From contig NZ_RZYA01000015.1 of the NCBI RefSeq assembly GCF_004005495.1, forward strand, positions 124,001 through 188,000: 64,000 nucleotides of DNA, in the 5' to 3' direction. This DNA is from Streptomyces antnestii. Lineage in GTDB: Bacteria; Actinomycetota; Actinomycetes; Streptomycetales; Streptomycetaceae. The position numbers were made by a program, and so were the translations under genes. Of the stretch, positions 53,679 through 61,854 are shown piece by piece. Within the stretch, counting starts at the first letter, position 1, and each line of letters opens with the position of its first letter. Below the pieces are notes generated by a model. That model had not been told where the DNA came from. It saw nothing but the letters and a program-made list of their open reading frames with translations, and ran no database searches.

Positions 53679-54323
53679 TCACTCGGGCGCGACGAACAGG
53701 GCCTCCGCGCCCACGGGACGGTAACCCGCCGCCTGGAACGCCCGCACACTGCGGGCGTTCCCCGGCGACTGCTGTGCCCACACCGGCTCGCCGCCCGGCA
53801 CCAGATGCCGGGCCGCCACCGCGAGCAGCCGGCCGAGGCCCCGGTGGCGCGCCTCCTCGTCCACCTCGACCGCCGTCTCCCAGCGGCCCGCGACCCCGCG
53901 CCCCAGGACGACCACGCCGCCGTCCGCCGCCCACACCCGCACGTCGTCGCGGCGCCCCCGCGCCCGCGTCACCCGCGGATGGTCCGGGTCCGTGAGCTCC
54001 TTCAGCGCCACCGGCGGCTCGCCCGCCAGCGCCGGAGCCACCGTCAGCAGGTCCGTCGTGTCGTGCCGGCGCCCCGTCCGGTCCATGAGTGCGGCCAGGA
54101 ACCGCGGATTCATCGTCGCCGCCAGCGGATCGCAGTCCAGGGCGCCAAGGGTCTCGTACACCCACCGCGGGTCCTCGTCCGTGAACACCACCGAGTGTGC
54201 GGTGAGGGCAAGCACGCCCGCGTCCCGCCGATCCGCCTGCGGCACCACCGTCGTGCCCCCGTCCGGCGGCGGGAAGACCCCGCGCGCGGCCCCGTCCAGA
54301 ATGTCCCGCAGAGTGCCCGGCAT
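53679..54323 (-). CDS. GNAT-family acetyltransferase
   Basis: A 214-residue protein. The GNAT signature is in the C-terminal half: VVVLGRGVAGRWETAVEVDE, HRGLGRLLAVAARHLVPGGE (acetyl-CoA loop) and SPGNARSVRAFQAAGYRPVG. The N-terminal half (FTDEDPRWVYETLGALDCDP) is not part of the core domain. Function unknown. ATG 54323 is preferred over an upstream in-frame GTG-type extension. It is divergent from a MerR gene 58 bp away, so the MerR protein probably controls both. Confidence 0.85.
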   Translation of the reverse strand: MPGTLRDILDGAARGVFPPPDGGTTVVPQADRRDAGVLALTAHSVVFTDEDPRWVYETLGALDCDPLAATMNPRFLAALMDRTGRRHDTTDLLTVAPALAGEPPVALKELTDPDHPRVTRARGRRDDVRVWAADGGVVVLGRGVAGRWETAVEVDEEARHRGLGRLLAVAARHLVPGGEPVWAQQSPGNARSVRAFQAAGYRPVGAEALFVAPE

Positions 54324-54343
54324 GACGTTCCCCCTCGGCTCGC

Positions 54344-54375
54344 TTGAGTCTCCACCCACTGGAAGGCCCAGACTC
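54344..54375. promoter_or_regulatory. MerR-type operator between divergent GNAT and MerR genes
   Basis: The dyad GAGTCT (54346-54351)/AGACTC (54370-54375) overlaps a TTGAGT that could be a -35 box, directly upstream of the MerR start at 54382. The long distance between half sites suits a MerR-family promoter. Confidence 0.55.
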
Positions 54376-54381
54376 CCTCAC

Positions 54382-55299
54382 ATGATCGATGACGGCCCGC
54401 GGCTGCTCACCATCGGGCAGCTGTCCCGACGCACCGGCCTGTCGGTGCGCACCATCCGCTACTGGTCCGACATGGGCGCCCTGCCACCCGTGGGACGCAG
54501 CTCGGGCGGCTACCGACTGTACGACGCACAGTCCCTCGCCCGGCTCGAACTCATCCGCACCCTGCGGGAGTTGGGCCTGGGCCTGGACGACGTACGCCGT
54601 GTGGTGGACGGGGAGTCGGACATCGCGTCGGTGGCCGCCGCGCACGTGTCGGCCCTCGACGCGCAGATCCGGGCGCTGCGGCTGAACCGGGCCGTCCTGT
54701 CGACCGTCGCGAAGAGGAAATCGAGCGCAGAGGAGATGGGCCTGATGAACAAGCTGGCACGGCTGAGCGCGGCCGAGCGCAAGCACATCATCGACGACTT
54801 CATGGAGGAGACCTTCGGCGGCCTGGACGCCGCCGACCCCGACATCCGCAACCGCATCCGGGTCATGGTCCCCGACCTGCCGGACGACCCGACGGCCGGA
54901 CAGGTCGACGCCTGGGTCGAGCTCGCCGAACTGATGCAGAACCCGGAGTTCCGGGCACACATGCGCAGCATGATCGAGTTCAACGTCGCCGACCGCGGCC
55001 CCGGTGTGCCGGCCGGCAGCTCCCTGTGGTTCATGAGCCGCCTGGTGCAGCTCGCCGGCGAGGCCCTGCAGGGCGGCGTCGCCCCCGAGTCGCCCGAGGC
55101 GGAGGAGGTGCTGCGCGGCCTGCTCGGCGGCGACGCGGACCTGGCTGCCGTACTGCAGCGCATGGAGGCCGCGGCCAATGAGGACGTGGCCCGGTTCCGC
55201 GACCTGGTGTCCCTGGTGCGGGGCCTGGAGACGCTGCCCCGGCACGAGGAGGAGTTCGCGTGGGTGGTCGCCGCACTGCGCGCCCGGACCGGCGGATAA
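54382..55299 (+). CDS. MerR-family regulator with long effector domain
   Basis: A 305-residue regulator. The DNA-binding domain is LLTIGQLSRRTGLSVRTIRY followed by WSDMGALPPVGRSSGGYRLY. After the dimerisation helix (SALDAQIRALRLNRAVLSTV) comes an effector region of about 180 residues that is helical and acidic, with RKHIIDDFMEETFGGLDAADP, related by eye to the TipAS-like or antibiotic-responsive class. The ligand is unknown. It is divergent from a GNAT gene with a shared dyad, a layout typical of drug-responsive modification systems. ATG 54382. Confidence 0.88.
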   Translation: MIDDGPRLLTIGQLSRRTGLSVRTIRYWSDMGALPPVGRSSGGYRLYDAQSLARLELIRTLRELGLGLDDVRRVVDGESDIASVAAAHVSALDAQIRALRLNRAVLSTVAKRKSSAEEMGLMNKLARLSAAERKHIIDDFMEETFGGLDAADPDIRNRIRVMVPDLPDDPTAGQVDAWVELAELMQNPEFRAHMRSMIEFNVADRGPGVPAGSSLWFMSRLVQLAGEALQGGVAPESPEAEEVLRGLLGGDADLAAVLQRMEAAANEDVARFRDLVSLVRGLETLPRHEEEFAWVVAALRARTGG

Positions 55300-55340
55300 C
55301 CTGACCCCCGTCAGTGTTACAGCAAGAAGGGGTGGACCCG

Positions 55341-55556
55341 GTGGCGGACATCGAGGAAGCACGCAAGGCGTTCCAGCGGTTCGACGCGGACGGCGACGGC
55401 TTCATCACGGCGGCCGAGTACAAGAGCGCGATGGCGCAGATGGGCGACTTCAACGTCACCGAGTCGGTGGCCGAGGCCCTCATCGCCCGGCAGGACGCCA
55501 ACGGCGACAAGGTCCTCTCGTTCGACGAGTTCTGGGCGAACCTGAACAAGGCCTGA
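55341..55556 (+). CDS. EF-hand calcium-binding protein
   Basis: A 71-residue calmodulin-like protein with two EF-hands: FDADGDGFITAAEY (first loop) and QDANGDKVLSFDEFW (second loop), each with Asp, Asn or Glu at the calcium positions. It probably buffers or senses calcium in the cytoplasm; no signal peptide is present. The GTG at 55341 follows AAGAAGGGG; an earlier GTG/TTG would add nine residues. It is followed by a strong terminator and is not obviously in an operon with the MerR gene 41 bp upstream. Confidence 0.88.
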   Translation: MADIEEARKAFQRFDADGDGFITAAEYKSAMAQMGDFNVTESVAEALIARQDANGDKVLSFDEFWANLNKA

Positions 55557-55575
55557 GCGCTGAGACCCCGGCTGC

Positions 55576-55617
55576 TCGAGGGGGCGCCCACCGGAATCCC
55601 GGCGGGCGCCCCCTCGA
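55576..55617 (+). terminator. Terminator after the EF-hand gene
   Basis: Perfect 14-bp stem TCGAGGGGGCGCCC/GGGCGCCCCCTCGA with a 14-base loop, twenty bases after the stop codon. Confidence 0.85.
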
Positions 55618-55725
55618 CGTCGTGCCCGCCCCTGACGACCCGAATGGCCGGTGGGCCGGAATAGGGTCACCGGAGTGCCGGTTGAGCGCCGTGTCACCCC
55701 GCACGCACCTCCGGAAGGGCACGAC

Positions 55726-56385
55726 ATGAAGATCGGCATCATCGGCGCCGGCAACATCGGCGGCAATCTCACCCGGCGTTTCACCGCGGCCGGCCACGAC
55801 GTGTCGGTGGCCAACTCGCGCGGCCCCGAGACCCTGCGCGCCCTCGCCGAGGAGACGGGCGCCACGCCGGTGACCGTCGCCGAGGCCGCCCGCGGCGCCG
55901 ACGTCGTCGTGATCACCATCCCCATGAAGGCCGTCCCCGGCCTCCCGGACGGACTCCTCGACGACGCGCCCGAGGGCGTCACCGTCATCGACACCGGCAA
56001 CTACTACCCGCAGCAGCGCGACGGCCGCATCGCCGCCATCGAGGAGGGCCTGCCCGAGAGCCGCTGGACCGAGCTCCAGATCGGCCACCCCGTCGTCAAG
56101 GTCTTCAACGGCACCTACGCCCACGACCTCCTCGACAGGCCGCGCCCGCAGGGCGACCCCGAGCGCATCGCCCTGCCCGTCGCGGGCGACGACGAGACGG
56201 CCAAGGCCGTCGTACGCGGCCTGCTCGACGAGATCGGCTTCGACTCCGTGGACACGGGCGGCCTCGACGAGTCCTGGCGCCAGCAGCCCGGCACCCCCGT
56301 CTACGGCCTCGCGGCGAACGCGGACACCGTCCGCAAGGCCCTCTCCGAGGCGTCCCCGACGCGCACGGCGGAGTGGCGCGCCTGA
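55726..56385 (+). CDS. NADP-binding reductase (F420-dependent NADP reductase-like)
   Basis: A 219-residue protein with an N-terminal Rossmann fold: KIGIIGAGNIGGNLTRRF, followed by SVANSRGPETL, where Asn-Ser-Arg favours NADP(H). The pattern VVVITIPMKAVPGLPDGLL and VIDTGNYYPQ resembles F420H2:NADP+ oxidoreductases and related dinucleotide-binding proteins. The C-terminal half (VVKVFNGTYAHDLL, DSVDTGGLDESWRQQPGTPV) fits the same family, which includes uncharacterised members, so the reaction is not certain. ATG 55726; stop 22 bp from the convergent lysozyme gene. Confidence 0.85.
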   Translation: MKIGIIGAGNIGGNLTRRFTAAGHDVSVANSRGPETLRALAEETGATPVTVAEAARGADVVVITIPMKAVPGLPDGLLDDAPEGVTVIDTGNYYPQQRDGRIAAIEEGLPESRWTELQIGHPVVKVFNGTYAHDLLDRPRPQGDPERIALPVAGDDETAKAVVRGLLDEIGFDSVDTGGLDESWRQQPGTPVYGLAANADTVRKALSEASPTRTAEWRA

Positions 56386-56407
56386 ACCACCCTGCCGCGA
56401 GAGCGCG

Positions 56408-56959
56408 TTACGGGGTGGCCCAGTCCCGCAGCGCGCTCTCGCTCGTGAACGCGGCGACGTCCTTGTCGAGCGGGCTGTCCGTGTACTGGTGGAAACGCCA
56501 CTTCGCCTGGATACGCGGATGGCCCGCCGTCACGTAGTCGGCGATCCAGAGCCCGTCGCCCGCGTACGACGTCGTGTCCACGTTCAGCCAGAAATTCCTG
56601 TTCGTGTAGAGCAGGACCCGGTGGTGCGGGCGCAGGCGCTTCACCTCCTGGATGAAGTGGTCCTTGTCCGCATTGCTCGCGTGCGTCCCGTCCCCGGTCG
56701 TCTCCCAGTCCACGGCCAGCAAGTCCCCTGCTTTCTCAGGGGCCTTGCTCACGAAGTACTCGGCCTGCGCCGTGATGTTCCCCGGCCACAGGAAGTGGTA
56801 GAAACCGACGACGCAGCCGCCGTTCCGTGCCAGTTTCGTCTGGCTCGCGAGATGGGGATTGACGTAACTGCGGCCCTCCGTCGCCTTGATGAAGACGAAC
56901 GACAGACCGTCCGTGTGGAACGTGGACTGGTACGAGCTGACATCGATGCCGCGCAGCAT
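56408..56959 (-). CDS. GH25 lysozyme-like protein without signal peptide
   Basis: A 183-residue glycoside hydrolase family 25 domain occupying the whole protein. Catalytic Asp/Glu are in LLAVDWETTGDG; the N-terminal strand LRGIDVSSYQSTF and YHFLWPGNITAQAEYFVS also fit. Such muramidases cut peptidoglycan. The ATG at 56959 has AGGAGG just upstream and begins directly at the domain, so no Sec/Tat signal is visible; upstream in-frame sequence shows none either. The protein may act in the cytoplasm, be released by lysis or a special secretion route, or be phage-derived. It lies 202 bp from a divergent L,D-transpeptidase gene. Confidence 0.85.
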   Translation of the reverse strand: MLRGIDVSSYQSTFHTDGLSFVFIKATEGRSYVNPHLASQTKLARNGGCVVGFYHFLWPGNITAQAEYFVSKAPEKAGDLLAVDWETTGDGTHASNADKDHFIQEVKRLRPHHRVLLYTNRNFWLNVDTTSYAGDGLWIADYVTAGHPRIQAKWRFHQYTDSPLDKDVAAFTSESALRDWATP

Positions 56960-57161
56960 GACTGGCCTCCTGGTCGGTGGGGCGACGGGACCGGATCTCC
57001 ATCGTCCCTGATCCGCGCTCGTTCCGGGTGCGCCTTGGCGAAGGTCGCAATCTTGGGACACGTTTTACGCGACCGTGTGCAACTACGTCTGCCGGTGCCG
57101 GGGTCTGACACTGAGCCGGGCCCCGACCAGGGGTGCCAGCGACGGAGAGTGGGGGAAAGCC

Positions 57162-58154
57162 GTGGGACGGCGCAAGGTTGGCGGTATAGGGATCGCGCTC
57201 GTGACGGTCGCGGTGCTCGTGGGGACGAGCGCCTGCGGCAGCGGCAGTGGCAGCGACAAGGCGGGCGCGGACGACGGGAAAGGGGCGGGGAAGGCGACCG
57301 CGAGCGCCTCGCCCTCGCCCACGAAGCCCAAGGGCCCGCCGATGCTGCTCGAGACGATCACACCGCTGAGCGGGGCCACGGTCGGCGTCGCGATGCCGGT
57401 CTCGGTGGTCTTCACCGACCCGGTCGCCGAGAAGGCACGGGCCTCGGTCGAGAAGCACATGAAGGTGAGCGCCTCGCAGCCGGTGGCCGGCGCCTGGCAC
57501 TGGTTCGGCGACAAGCGCGCCGACTGGCGGCCCAAGAAGTACTGGCCCTCCGGTACGAAGGTGAAGGTCGTCGCCGACATGGAGGGCGTCAGCAACGGCA
57601 ACGGCCGCTACGGCACGCACAGTTACACCCACACCTTCAAGGTCGGTGACGACGTGCGCGCGGACGTCTCCGTCTCCGGCCACACCATGAAGGTCACGAA
57701 GAACGGCGCGGCCGTGCGCACCCTGTCCATCAACGCGGGCAGCGCCGAGTACCCCACGTGGAACGGCACGATGGCGGTGATCGACAAGCAGGAGAAGGTC
57801 CACATGACGTCCTGCAGCGTCGGCATCAGCTGCAACAAGGGCAGCGCCAACTACTACGACCTGACGCTGCCCTGGGACGTCCACCTCACCCAGTCCGGCA
57901 CGTACGTCCACTACTCGACCGGTGACCCGAACCCGGGCAGCGGAAGCGCCCGTGGCTCCCACGGCTGCGTCCACCTGTCGCTGTCCGACGCCAAGTGGTT
58001 CTACGGCCAGGTCAAGCAGGGCGACCCGGTGACCATCACCGGCTCACCGCGCGCCAAGGCCCCGGCCGACAACGGCTACGCGGCCTTCAATCTGAGCTGG
58101 GACCAGTGGCTCGCGGGCAGCGGGTCGGGGGAGGGGACCACGGCGACGCTGTGA
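57162..58154 (+). CDS. YkuD L,D-transpeptidase lipoprotein (3)
   Basis: A 330-residue lipoprotein, shorter than the two paralogues at 47-50 kb because only one immunoglobulin-like domain (about 60-170) precedes the YkuD domain. The lipobox ends LVGTSAC near residue 25. The catalytic motif is GSHGCVHLSLSDAKWFYGQV with the nucleophilic Cys. An extra Cys pair lies in TSCSVGISCNKG, probably disulfide bonded. GTG 57162 follows GGGGGAAAG. It is the last native gene before the attachment-site remnant; the integrase stop lies 15 bp beyond its own stop. Confidence 0.9.
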   Translation: MGRRKVGGIGIALVTVAVLVGTSACGSGSGSDKAGADDGKGAGKATASASPSPTKPKGPPMLLETITPLSGATVGVAMPVSVVFTDPVAEKARASVEKHMKVSASQPVAGAWHWFGDKRADWRPKKYWPSGTKVKVVADMEGVSNGNGRYGTHSYTHTFKVGDDVRADVSVSGHTMKVTKNGAAVRTLSINAGSAEYPTWNGTMAVIDKQEKVHMTSCSVGISCNKGSANYYDLTLPWDVHLTQSGTYVHYSTGDPNPGSGSARGSHGCVHLSLSDAKWFYGQVKQGDPVTITGSPRAKAPADNGYAAFNLSWDQWLAGSGSGEGTTATL

Positions 58155-58169
58155 GGGGAGCGCGGCGGC

Positions 58170-58247
58170 TCAGCACTCGATGATGTTCACCGCGAGGCCG
58201 CCGCGGGCCGTCTCCTTGTACTTCACGGACATGTCGGCGCCCTGTCG
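58170..58247 (-). pseudogene. sdaA: 3' end of L-serine dehydratase (sdaA), attachment-site remnant
   Basis: The last 25 or so codons of the integrase ORF read RQGADMSVKYKETARGGLAV, then NIIEC and stop. This is the conserved C-terminus of iron-sulfur L-serine ammonia-lyase (KYKETxxGGLAVN near the end), not of tyrosine recombinases. It is therefore the 3' end of the host sdaA gene, split by integration; the crossover lies within or just right of this stretch. The body of sdaA should lie at the far right end of the element. The exact attachment core cannot be defined without the other end. Confidence 0.75.
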
Positions 58248-59606
58248 CACTATGCCCTTGACCTGCACGTTCGGGGGTAGCTGAGTGGCCCTGCATGCCA
58301 GCAGGGACTTCTCAGGGACTTTCGGCCGCGAGGGGTCCCGCAGCCAGGCATCCATCGCGGCGAGTCCTCGCTGCCCCGCACCGGGCATGAAGTGAGCGTA
58401 GTGGTCGAGTGTGACCTTCGGTGTCGAGTGCCCGAGCCACTTGGACAGGCTGACGACCGACTCGCCGGCCTCCAGCTGCACGCTCGCGTAGGTGTGGCGG
58501 AGGACGTGGAACATGTCCTCGCGTGGGGCTGCATAGCGCGGGACCCGGCGAATCCGGTCGCCGTCGTGCCGCACCTTCTCGCCCACGGGCTTGATCAGCC
58601 CGGCGGCGGCGAGCGCACGCTTCCAGCTGCGGTCGTTCCAGGTGCGGTAGTAGATGCGGTTGCCGTGCGACGAGGTGAGGATCAGGTCGACCGTGATCGG
58701 CTTCCGCTGGCGCTCCTCGAGCGCTGTGGTGGGGGCCTCCGGGTTCCGCCAGGGCAACGTGCAGGAAGTCGACGGGAACCGGCGGAAGTGAGCTCGGGCC
58801 CGGAGCGCGAGGTTGGCCGGCAGGGGGATCTCGCGGGTCTTGCGCCCCTTGGGGAGCGAGAAGTAGGGACGCCCCTTGATGTCCCACCTGAGCTGGCGGC
58901 GGACGTGGACGACTCCAGCCGCGAAGTCGAAGTCCTCTTCGGCGAGACCGAACGCTTCGCCTTGGCGCAGCCCGAGGCCGATGCCGAGATCGACCGCGAT
59001 CTGGTAGCGGTCTTGCAACTCCGCGCGGACGGCGTCGACGACCTCACGTGACCACGCCTTGGCCTTGCTGTCGATCGCTCGTGGGGGCTTGACGCTGTTC
59101 TTCACCTTCATCGGGTTGCGCAGCAGACGCTGATCGTCGACGGCACTGCCGAGGATCGAGGACAGGTGCCCCCAGATCACCTCTGCCGTCGACTCCTCGA
59201 CCCTCGTGAGCAGTCCTGCCTTGAAGGTCCGTAGAGCGGAGGCGTCGATCTCACGCAGAGCGTAGTCGCCCACCAACGGGATGATGTGGTTCCAGACGCG
59301 GCTGCGCATTGAGTCCGCCGTCGAGGGCTCGTCGGAGCGGCCCGCCCACCAGTGCTCGACGATGTAGTCGGCGAGAAGGATCTCCCCCTTGCGGGGGTCG
59401 ACGAACTCGCCACGGCTGGAGTCCGTCTTGGCGCTGGCGAGCCACTGCTTCGCGTCCTCGCTCGTGTGGAACGACCGGTCCTGGATGCCGGGAATCCGCT
59501 TGACCCGGTAGCGCTTCCCGGTGCCGTAGATCGCGGTCCGTTCCCGCTTCCCCGTCAGCTTGTCGGGGCGCTTCTTCAGCCATCGGTCCTCTATGTAGCC
59601 CGCCAT
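58170..59606 (-). CDS. int: Tyrosine recombinase (integrase) of an integrated element
   Basis: Site-specific recombinase of 478 residues that integrates and excises the element. The N-terminal arm/core-binding region (TSEDAKQWLASAKTDSSRGE and IVEHWWAG) precedes the catalytic domain: Arg in GLGLRQGEAFGL (about R214), HxxR in MFHVLRHTYASVQLEAGES (about 366-369), KWLGHS (about 389) and the nucleophilic Tyr in LDHYAHFMPGAG (about Y403). The normal protein would end some 40 residues later; here the frame runs into sdaA sequence that supplies the last 25 codons and the stop. ATG 59606. The excisionase gene lies 121 bp upstream, the order seen in pSAM2-like elements and phages. Confidence 0.92.
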   Translation of the reverse strand: MAGYIEDRWLKKRPDKLTGKRERTAIYGTGKRYRVKRIPGIQDRSFHTSEDAKQWLASAKTDSSRGEFVDPRKGEILLADYIVEHWWAGRSDEPSTADSMRSRVWNHIIPLVGDYALREIDASALRTFKAGLLTRVEESTAEVIWGHLSSILGSAVDDQRLLRNPMKVKNSVKPPRAIDSKAKAWSREVVDAVRAELQDRYQIAVDLGIGLGLRQGEAFGLAEEDFDFAAGVVHVRRQLRWDIKGRPYFSLPKGRKTREIPLPANLALRARAHFRRFPSTSCTLPWRNPEAPTTALEERQRKPITVDLILTSSHGNRIYYRTWNDRSWKRALAAAGLIKPVGEKVRHDGDRIRRVPRYAAPREDMFHVLRHTYASVQLEAGESVVSLSKWLGHSTPKVTLDHYAHFMPGAGQRGLAAMDAWLRDPSRPKVPEKSLLACRATQLPPNVQVKGIVRQGADMSVKYKETARGGLAVNIIEC

Positions 59607-59727
59607 TACGGTGTCCTCCAGTGGTGCGTGATCACGAGTTGGTCGGTGCTAACGCGGTCTGAGGCACGTTCCAATCCCCGTTCGGAGGGTCTCTTCTCGA
59701 GGGAGGACGGATGCACAAGTCACTGCG

Positions 59728-59994
59728 CTACTTCGCGGCCTCCGGGCGCCGTTGCGGTTTCCGGTTCAGCGGGTCAAGGGTGCGGTTGGAGCGGGAGTCC
59801 GCTCGTTCCTGATCACAGACCCACTCGTCGAGCGCCGAGATCCGGTACATCACGCGCCGCCCCATGCGGAAGCTGGGAGGCCCCTGTCGGCGGTGTCGCC
59901 AGACGTACAACGTGTTGGGTGAGATACCGAGGTACTCAGCAGCTCGGGGGAGGGTCAAGAAGGCGGTGTGGGATGCTCCGCGCGGCTCCGGCAT
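59728..59994 (-). CDS. xis: Excisionase-like HTH protein
   Basis: An 88-residue MerR/excisionase-type DNA-binding protein: FLTLPRAAEYLGISPNTLYV followed by WRHRRQGPPSFRMGRRVMYR and a basic tail. This is the standard helix-turn-helix_17 pattern of actinomycete element Xis proteins, which bend attachment-site DNA to favour excision. ATG 59994 has AGGAG upstream. Co-oriented with int. Confidence 0.88.
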   Translation of the reverse strand: MPEPRGASHTAFLTLPRAAEYLGISPNTLYVWRHRRQGPPSFRMGRRVMYRISALDEWVCDQERADSRSNRTLDPLNRKPQRRPEAAK

Positions 59995-60122
59995 GCGTCG
60001 ACTCCTGTCGTGTGTGGGGCGATGACAGGATGAGATTCCGGAGAAATGGCGAGTTGGGCGAACCGGATTCTTGAGATAGAAGGCGTCAGTCGAGGTCCGC
60101 ATCGCCAGCACGCATCCGAGGA

Positions 60123-60343
60123 CTGACGGGCGACGAGCTACTGGCCTTACCGGCTGTGTTCGATGCCGGCATCTCGGACAGAGCGCTGATGATAGGGCGG
60201 TCCACTGGGTGCGCACTCGCCAAGCAGGGTGTGAGTGCCCGGTCAAGGTGCTGCGCTCCGGCAACACCTACAGAGTGGTCGCGGCGGACCTGCTGCGCCT
60301 TCACAGTGATGTCGAAGCGGCGCTCCTTTCGCGGGACCGCGGT
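60123..60343 (+). pseudogene. Frameshifted HTH DNA-binding gene
   Basis: Two pieces in different frames align to the common element-borne HTH family (compare ELLALPxxVDLxTAxRALGIGRxxAY, then CxVxRxGxxYRVPTADLL). The first piece, at about 60123-60225, encodes DELLALPAVFDAGISDRALM and STGCALAKQG. The second, from about 60230, encodes CPVKVLRSGNTYRVVAADLL. Removing the two bases GT in GGTGTGAG near 60230 joins them into one frame (AKQGECPVKV). No good start codon remains. The second piece runs in frame into the following carbamoyltransferase fragment. Confidence 0.65.
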
Positions 60344-60370
60344 GTGCTTCAGAAGCGACCGGTGCGGAAA

Positions 60371-61123
60371 GTGAGTTTGGCCGGTCTCCGCCGGCTACCA
60401 CCCGCCGACCTGCCGCCGGCACCGGGTGACGCCGGAACCGCGATCGGCGCCGCCCTCGCCGTGCACGTCGACCGGCGCAACCCTCGCCCAGTCGTCGGCA
60501 TCGCCCGCACCTGTTACCTCGGCCCCTCCTACGAGGACCAGGCCCTCGACCTGACTCCCTGGCCCGGCCTCCACCAGAAGACCCTGGGCATCGAGACCGC
60601 CGAGTTCCTCGCCGACCAGTTGGCTCACGGCATGATCGCCGGCCTGTTCCAAGGGGCTGTCGAGGCCGGGCCGCGCGCTCTGGGCAACCGCTCGATCCTC
60701 GCCTCCCCGCTGGAGCCCGGCGTCGTGGAGCGCCTGAACGTCACCGTGAAGTTCCGCGAGCCGTTCCGGCCCTTCGCCCCCGTGGTCCCGGCCGAGCGCG
60801 CCGCCGAGTTCTTCACGCTCGGCCAGCCGGCGCCGTACATGTCCATGGCCTCCGGGGTGACAGACCTGACGCGCGAGCGGGTGCCAGCCATCGTGCACGC
60901 CAACGGCACCTCCCGCCTGCAGACCGTCACCCGGTCGCAGAACCCGTTCATGCACGCGGTGCTGACCGCCTTCGGCCGCCGGACCGGCGTACCCGTGCTG
61001 ATCAACACCTCCCTCAACGTCAAGGGCAAGCCGATCTGCGGGACGCCCGAGATGGCCCTGGGCTGCCTGGCCAACTCCGGCCTCGATGCCCTGCTCCTCG
61101 AAGGGCGGTGGATCACCAAATGA
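60371..61123 (+). pseudogene. Carbamoyltransferase, N-terminal domain missing
   Basis: About 250 codons covering the C-terminal part of a NodU/CmcH-type O-carbamoyltransferase: PGDAGTAIGAALAVHVD, YLGPSYEDQAL, GAVEAGPRALGNRSILASPL, KFREPFRPFAPVV and INTSLNVKGKPICGTPEMAL. A full protein is about 550-600 residues; the N-terminal domain carrying the metal-binding His motif and carbamoyl-adenylate chemistry is absent, so it is probably inactive. The frame is fused upstream to an HTH remnant, with a possible GTG at 60371. The stop overlaps the next gene by four bases, showing an original operon. Confidence 0.75.
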
Positions 61124-61854
61124 AGATCGGATACAGCTTCTGGGGCTTCCTCGGCAACGGCGTCACCGACACCCCCGACGGAGGCCGCAGCCACCGCCGC
61201 CCCTTCATCGACGCCCTCCTTGCCCGCGGTCACGAGATCGTCTTCCTCCAGCCCGACCGCGACCGCCTCGAAGCCGACGACGACCTCGGCGGCGCTTACA
61301 CCTTCGACGACGGCCTGCCCGGAATCGACGCCCTGTTCCTGGAGTGGCGCTGGGCCATCCCCGGCCGCAACACCACCGTGTGCGGCAGCGAGGGGCACAC
61401 CTGCGACCTCCACCGGCAGGCCCAGCTCATCAACCACTACACGGCCCGGTGCCAGACGCCCACCGTCATCTGGGACAAGGACCGCACCCTGCGCGCCGAA
61501 AGCGTGTGGCGCCGCACGGCCCACACCCGCGTCTGCGAGGCCGCGCTCGCCCCGACCCTCGGCGCGCACTCGCTGCTCTTCCCCGTCGCCGAGGACCTCC
61601 TCGCCCAGGCCGATCCCCTCACCCTCGCGGCGCGGCCCCGGGATCTCGCGCTCGGCTACGTGGGCAACCAGTACGACCGGGACCAGCCCTTCGACCGCTT
61701 CTTCGCCCCGGCCGCCGCCCACGTCGAACACCTGATGTTCTCGCGCCAGCCCATCCCCTATCCCAAAGGCGACCGCCCAAAGTACCTGTGCCAAAGGCCG
61801 GCGCGCGGCGTCGTGGGAGTGGTCAGGGCACCGGTGGCGCTATGGCGAAGGTAG
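61120..61854 (+). pseudogene. Glycosyltransferase-like gene, 3' truncated
   Basis: The ORF of 244 codons starts MKIGYSFWGFLGNGVTDTPD and continues GRSHRRPFIDALLARGHEIV, FLEWRWAIPGRNTTVCGSEG, VIWDKDRTLRAESV and LALGYVGNQYDRDQPFDRFF. I recognise this as a conserved actinomycete protein resembling a GT-B glycosyltransferase N-terminal half, normally well over 300 residues. After about residue 220 the sequence (RPARGVVGVVRAPVALWRR) no longer looks like the family, so the C-terminal nucleotide-sugar domain is lost. ATGA overlap with the carbamoyltransferase gene suggests they once worked together on a sugar conjugate. It now abuts another truncated gene on the opposite strand. Confidence 0.65.
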
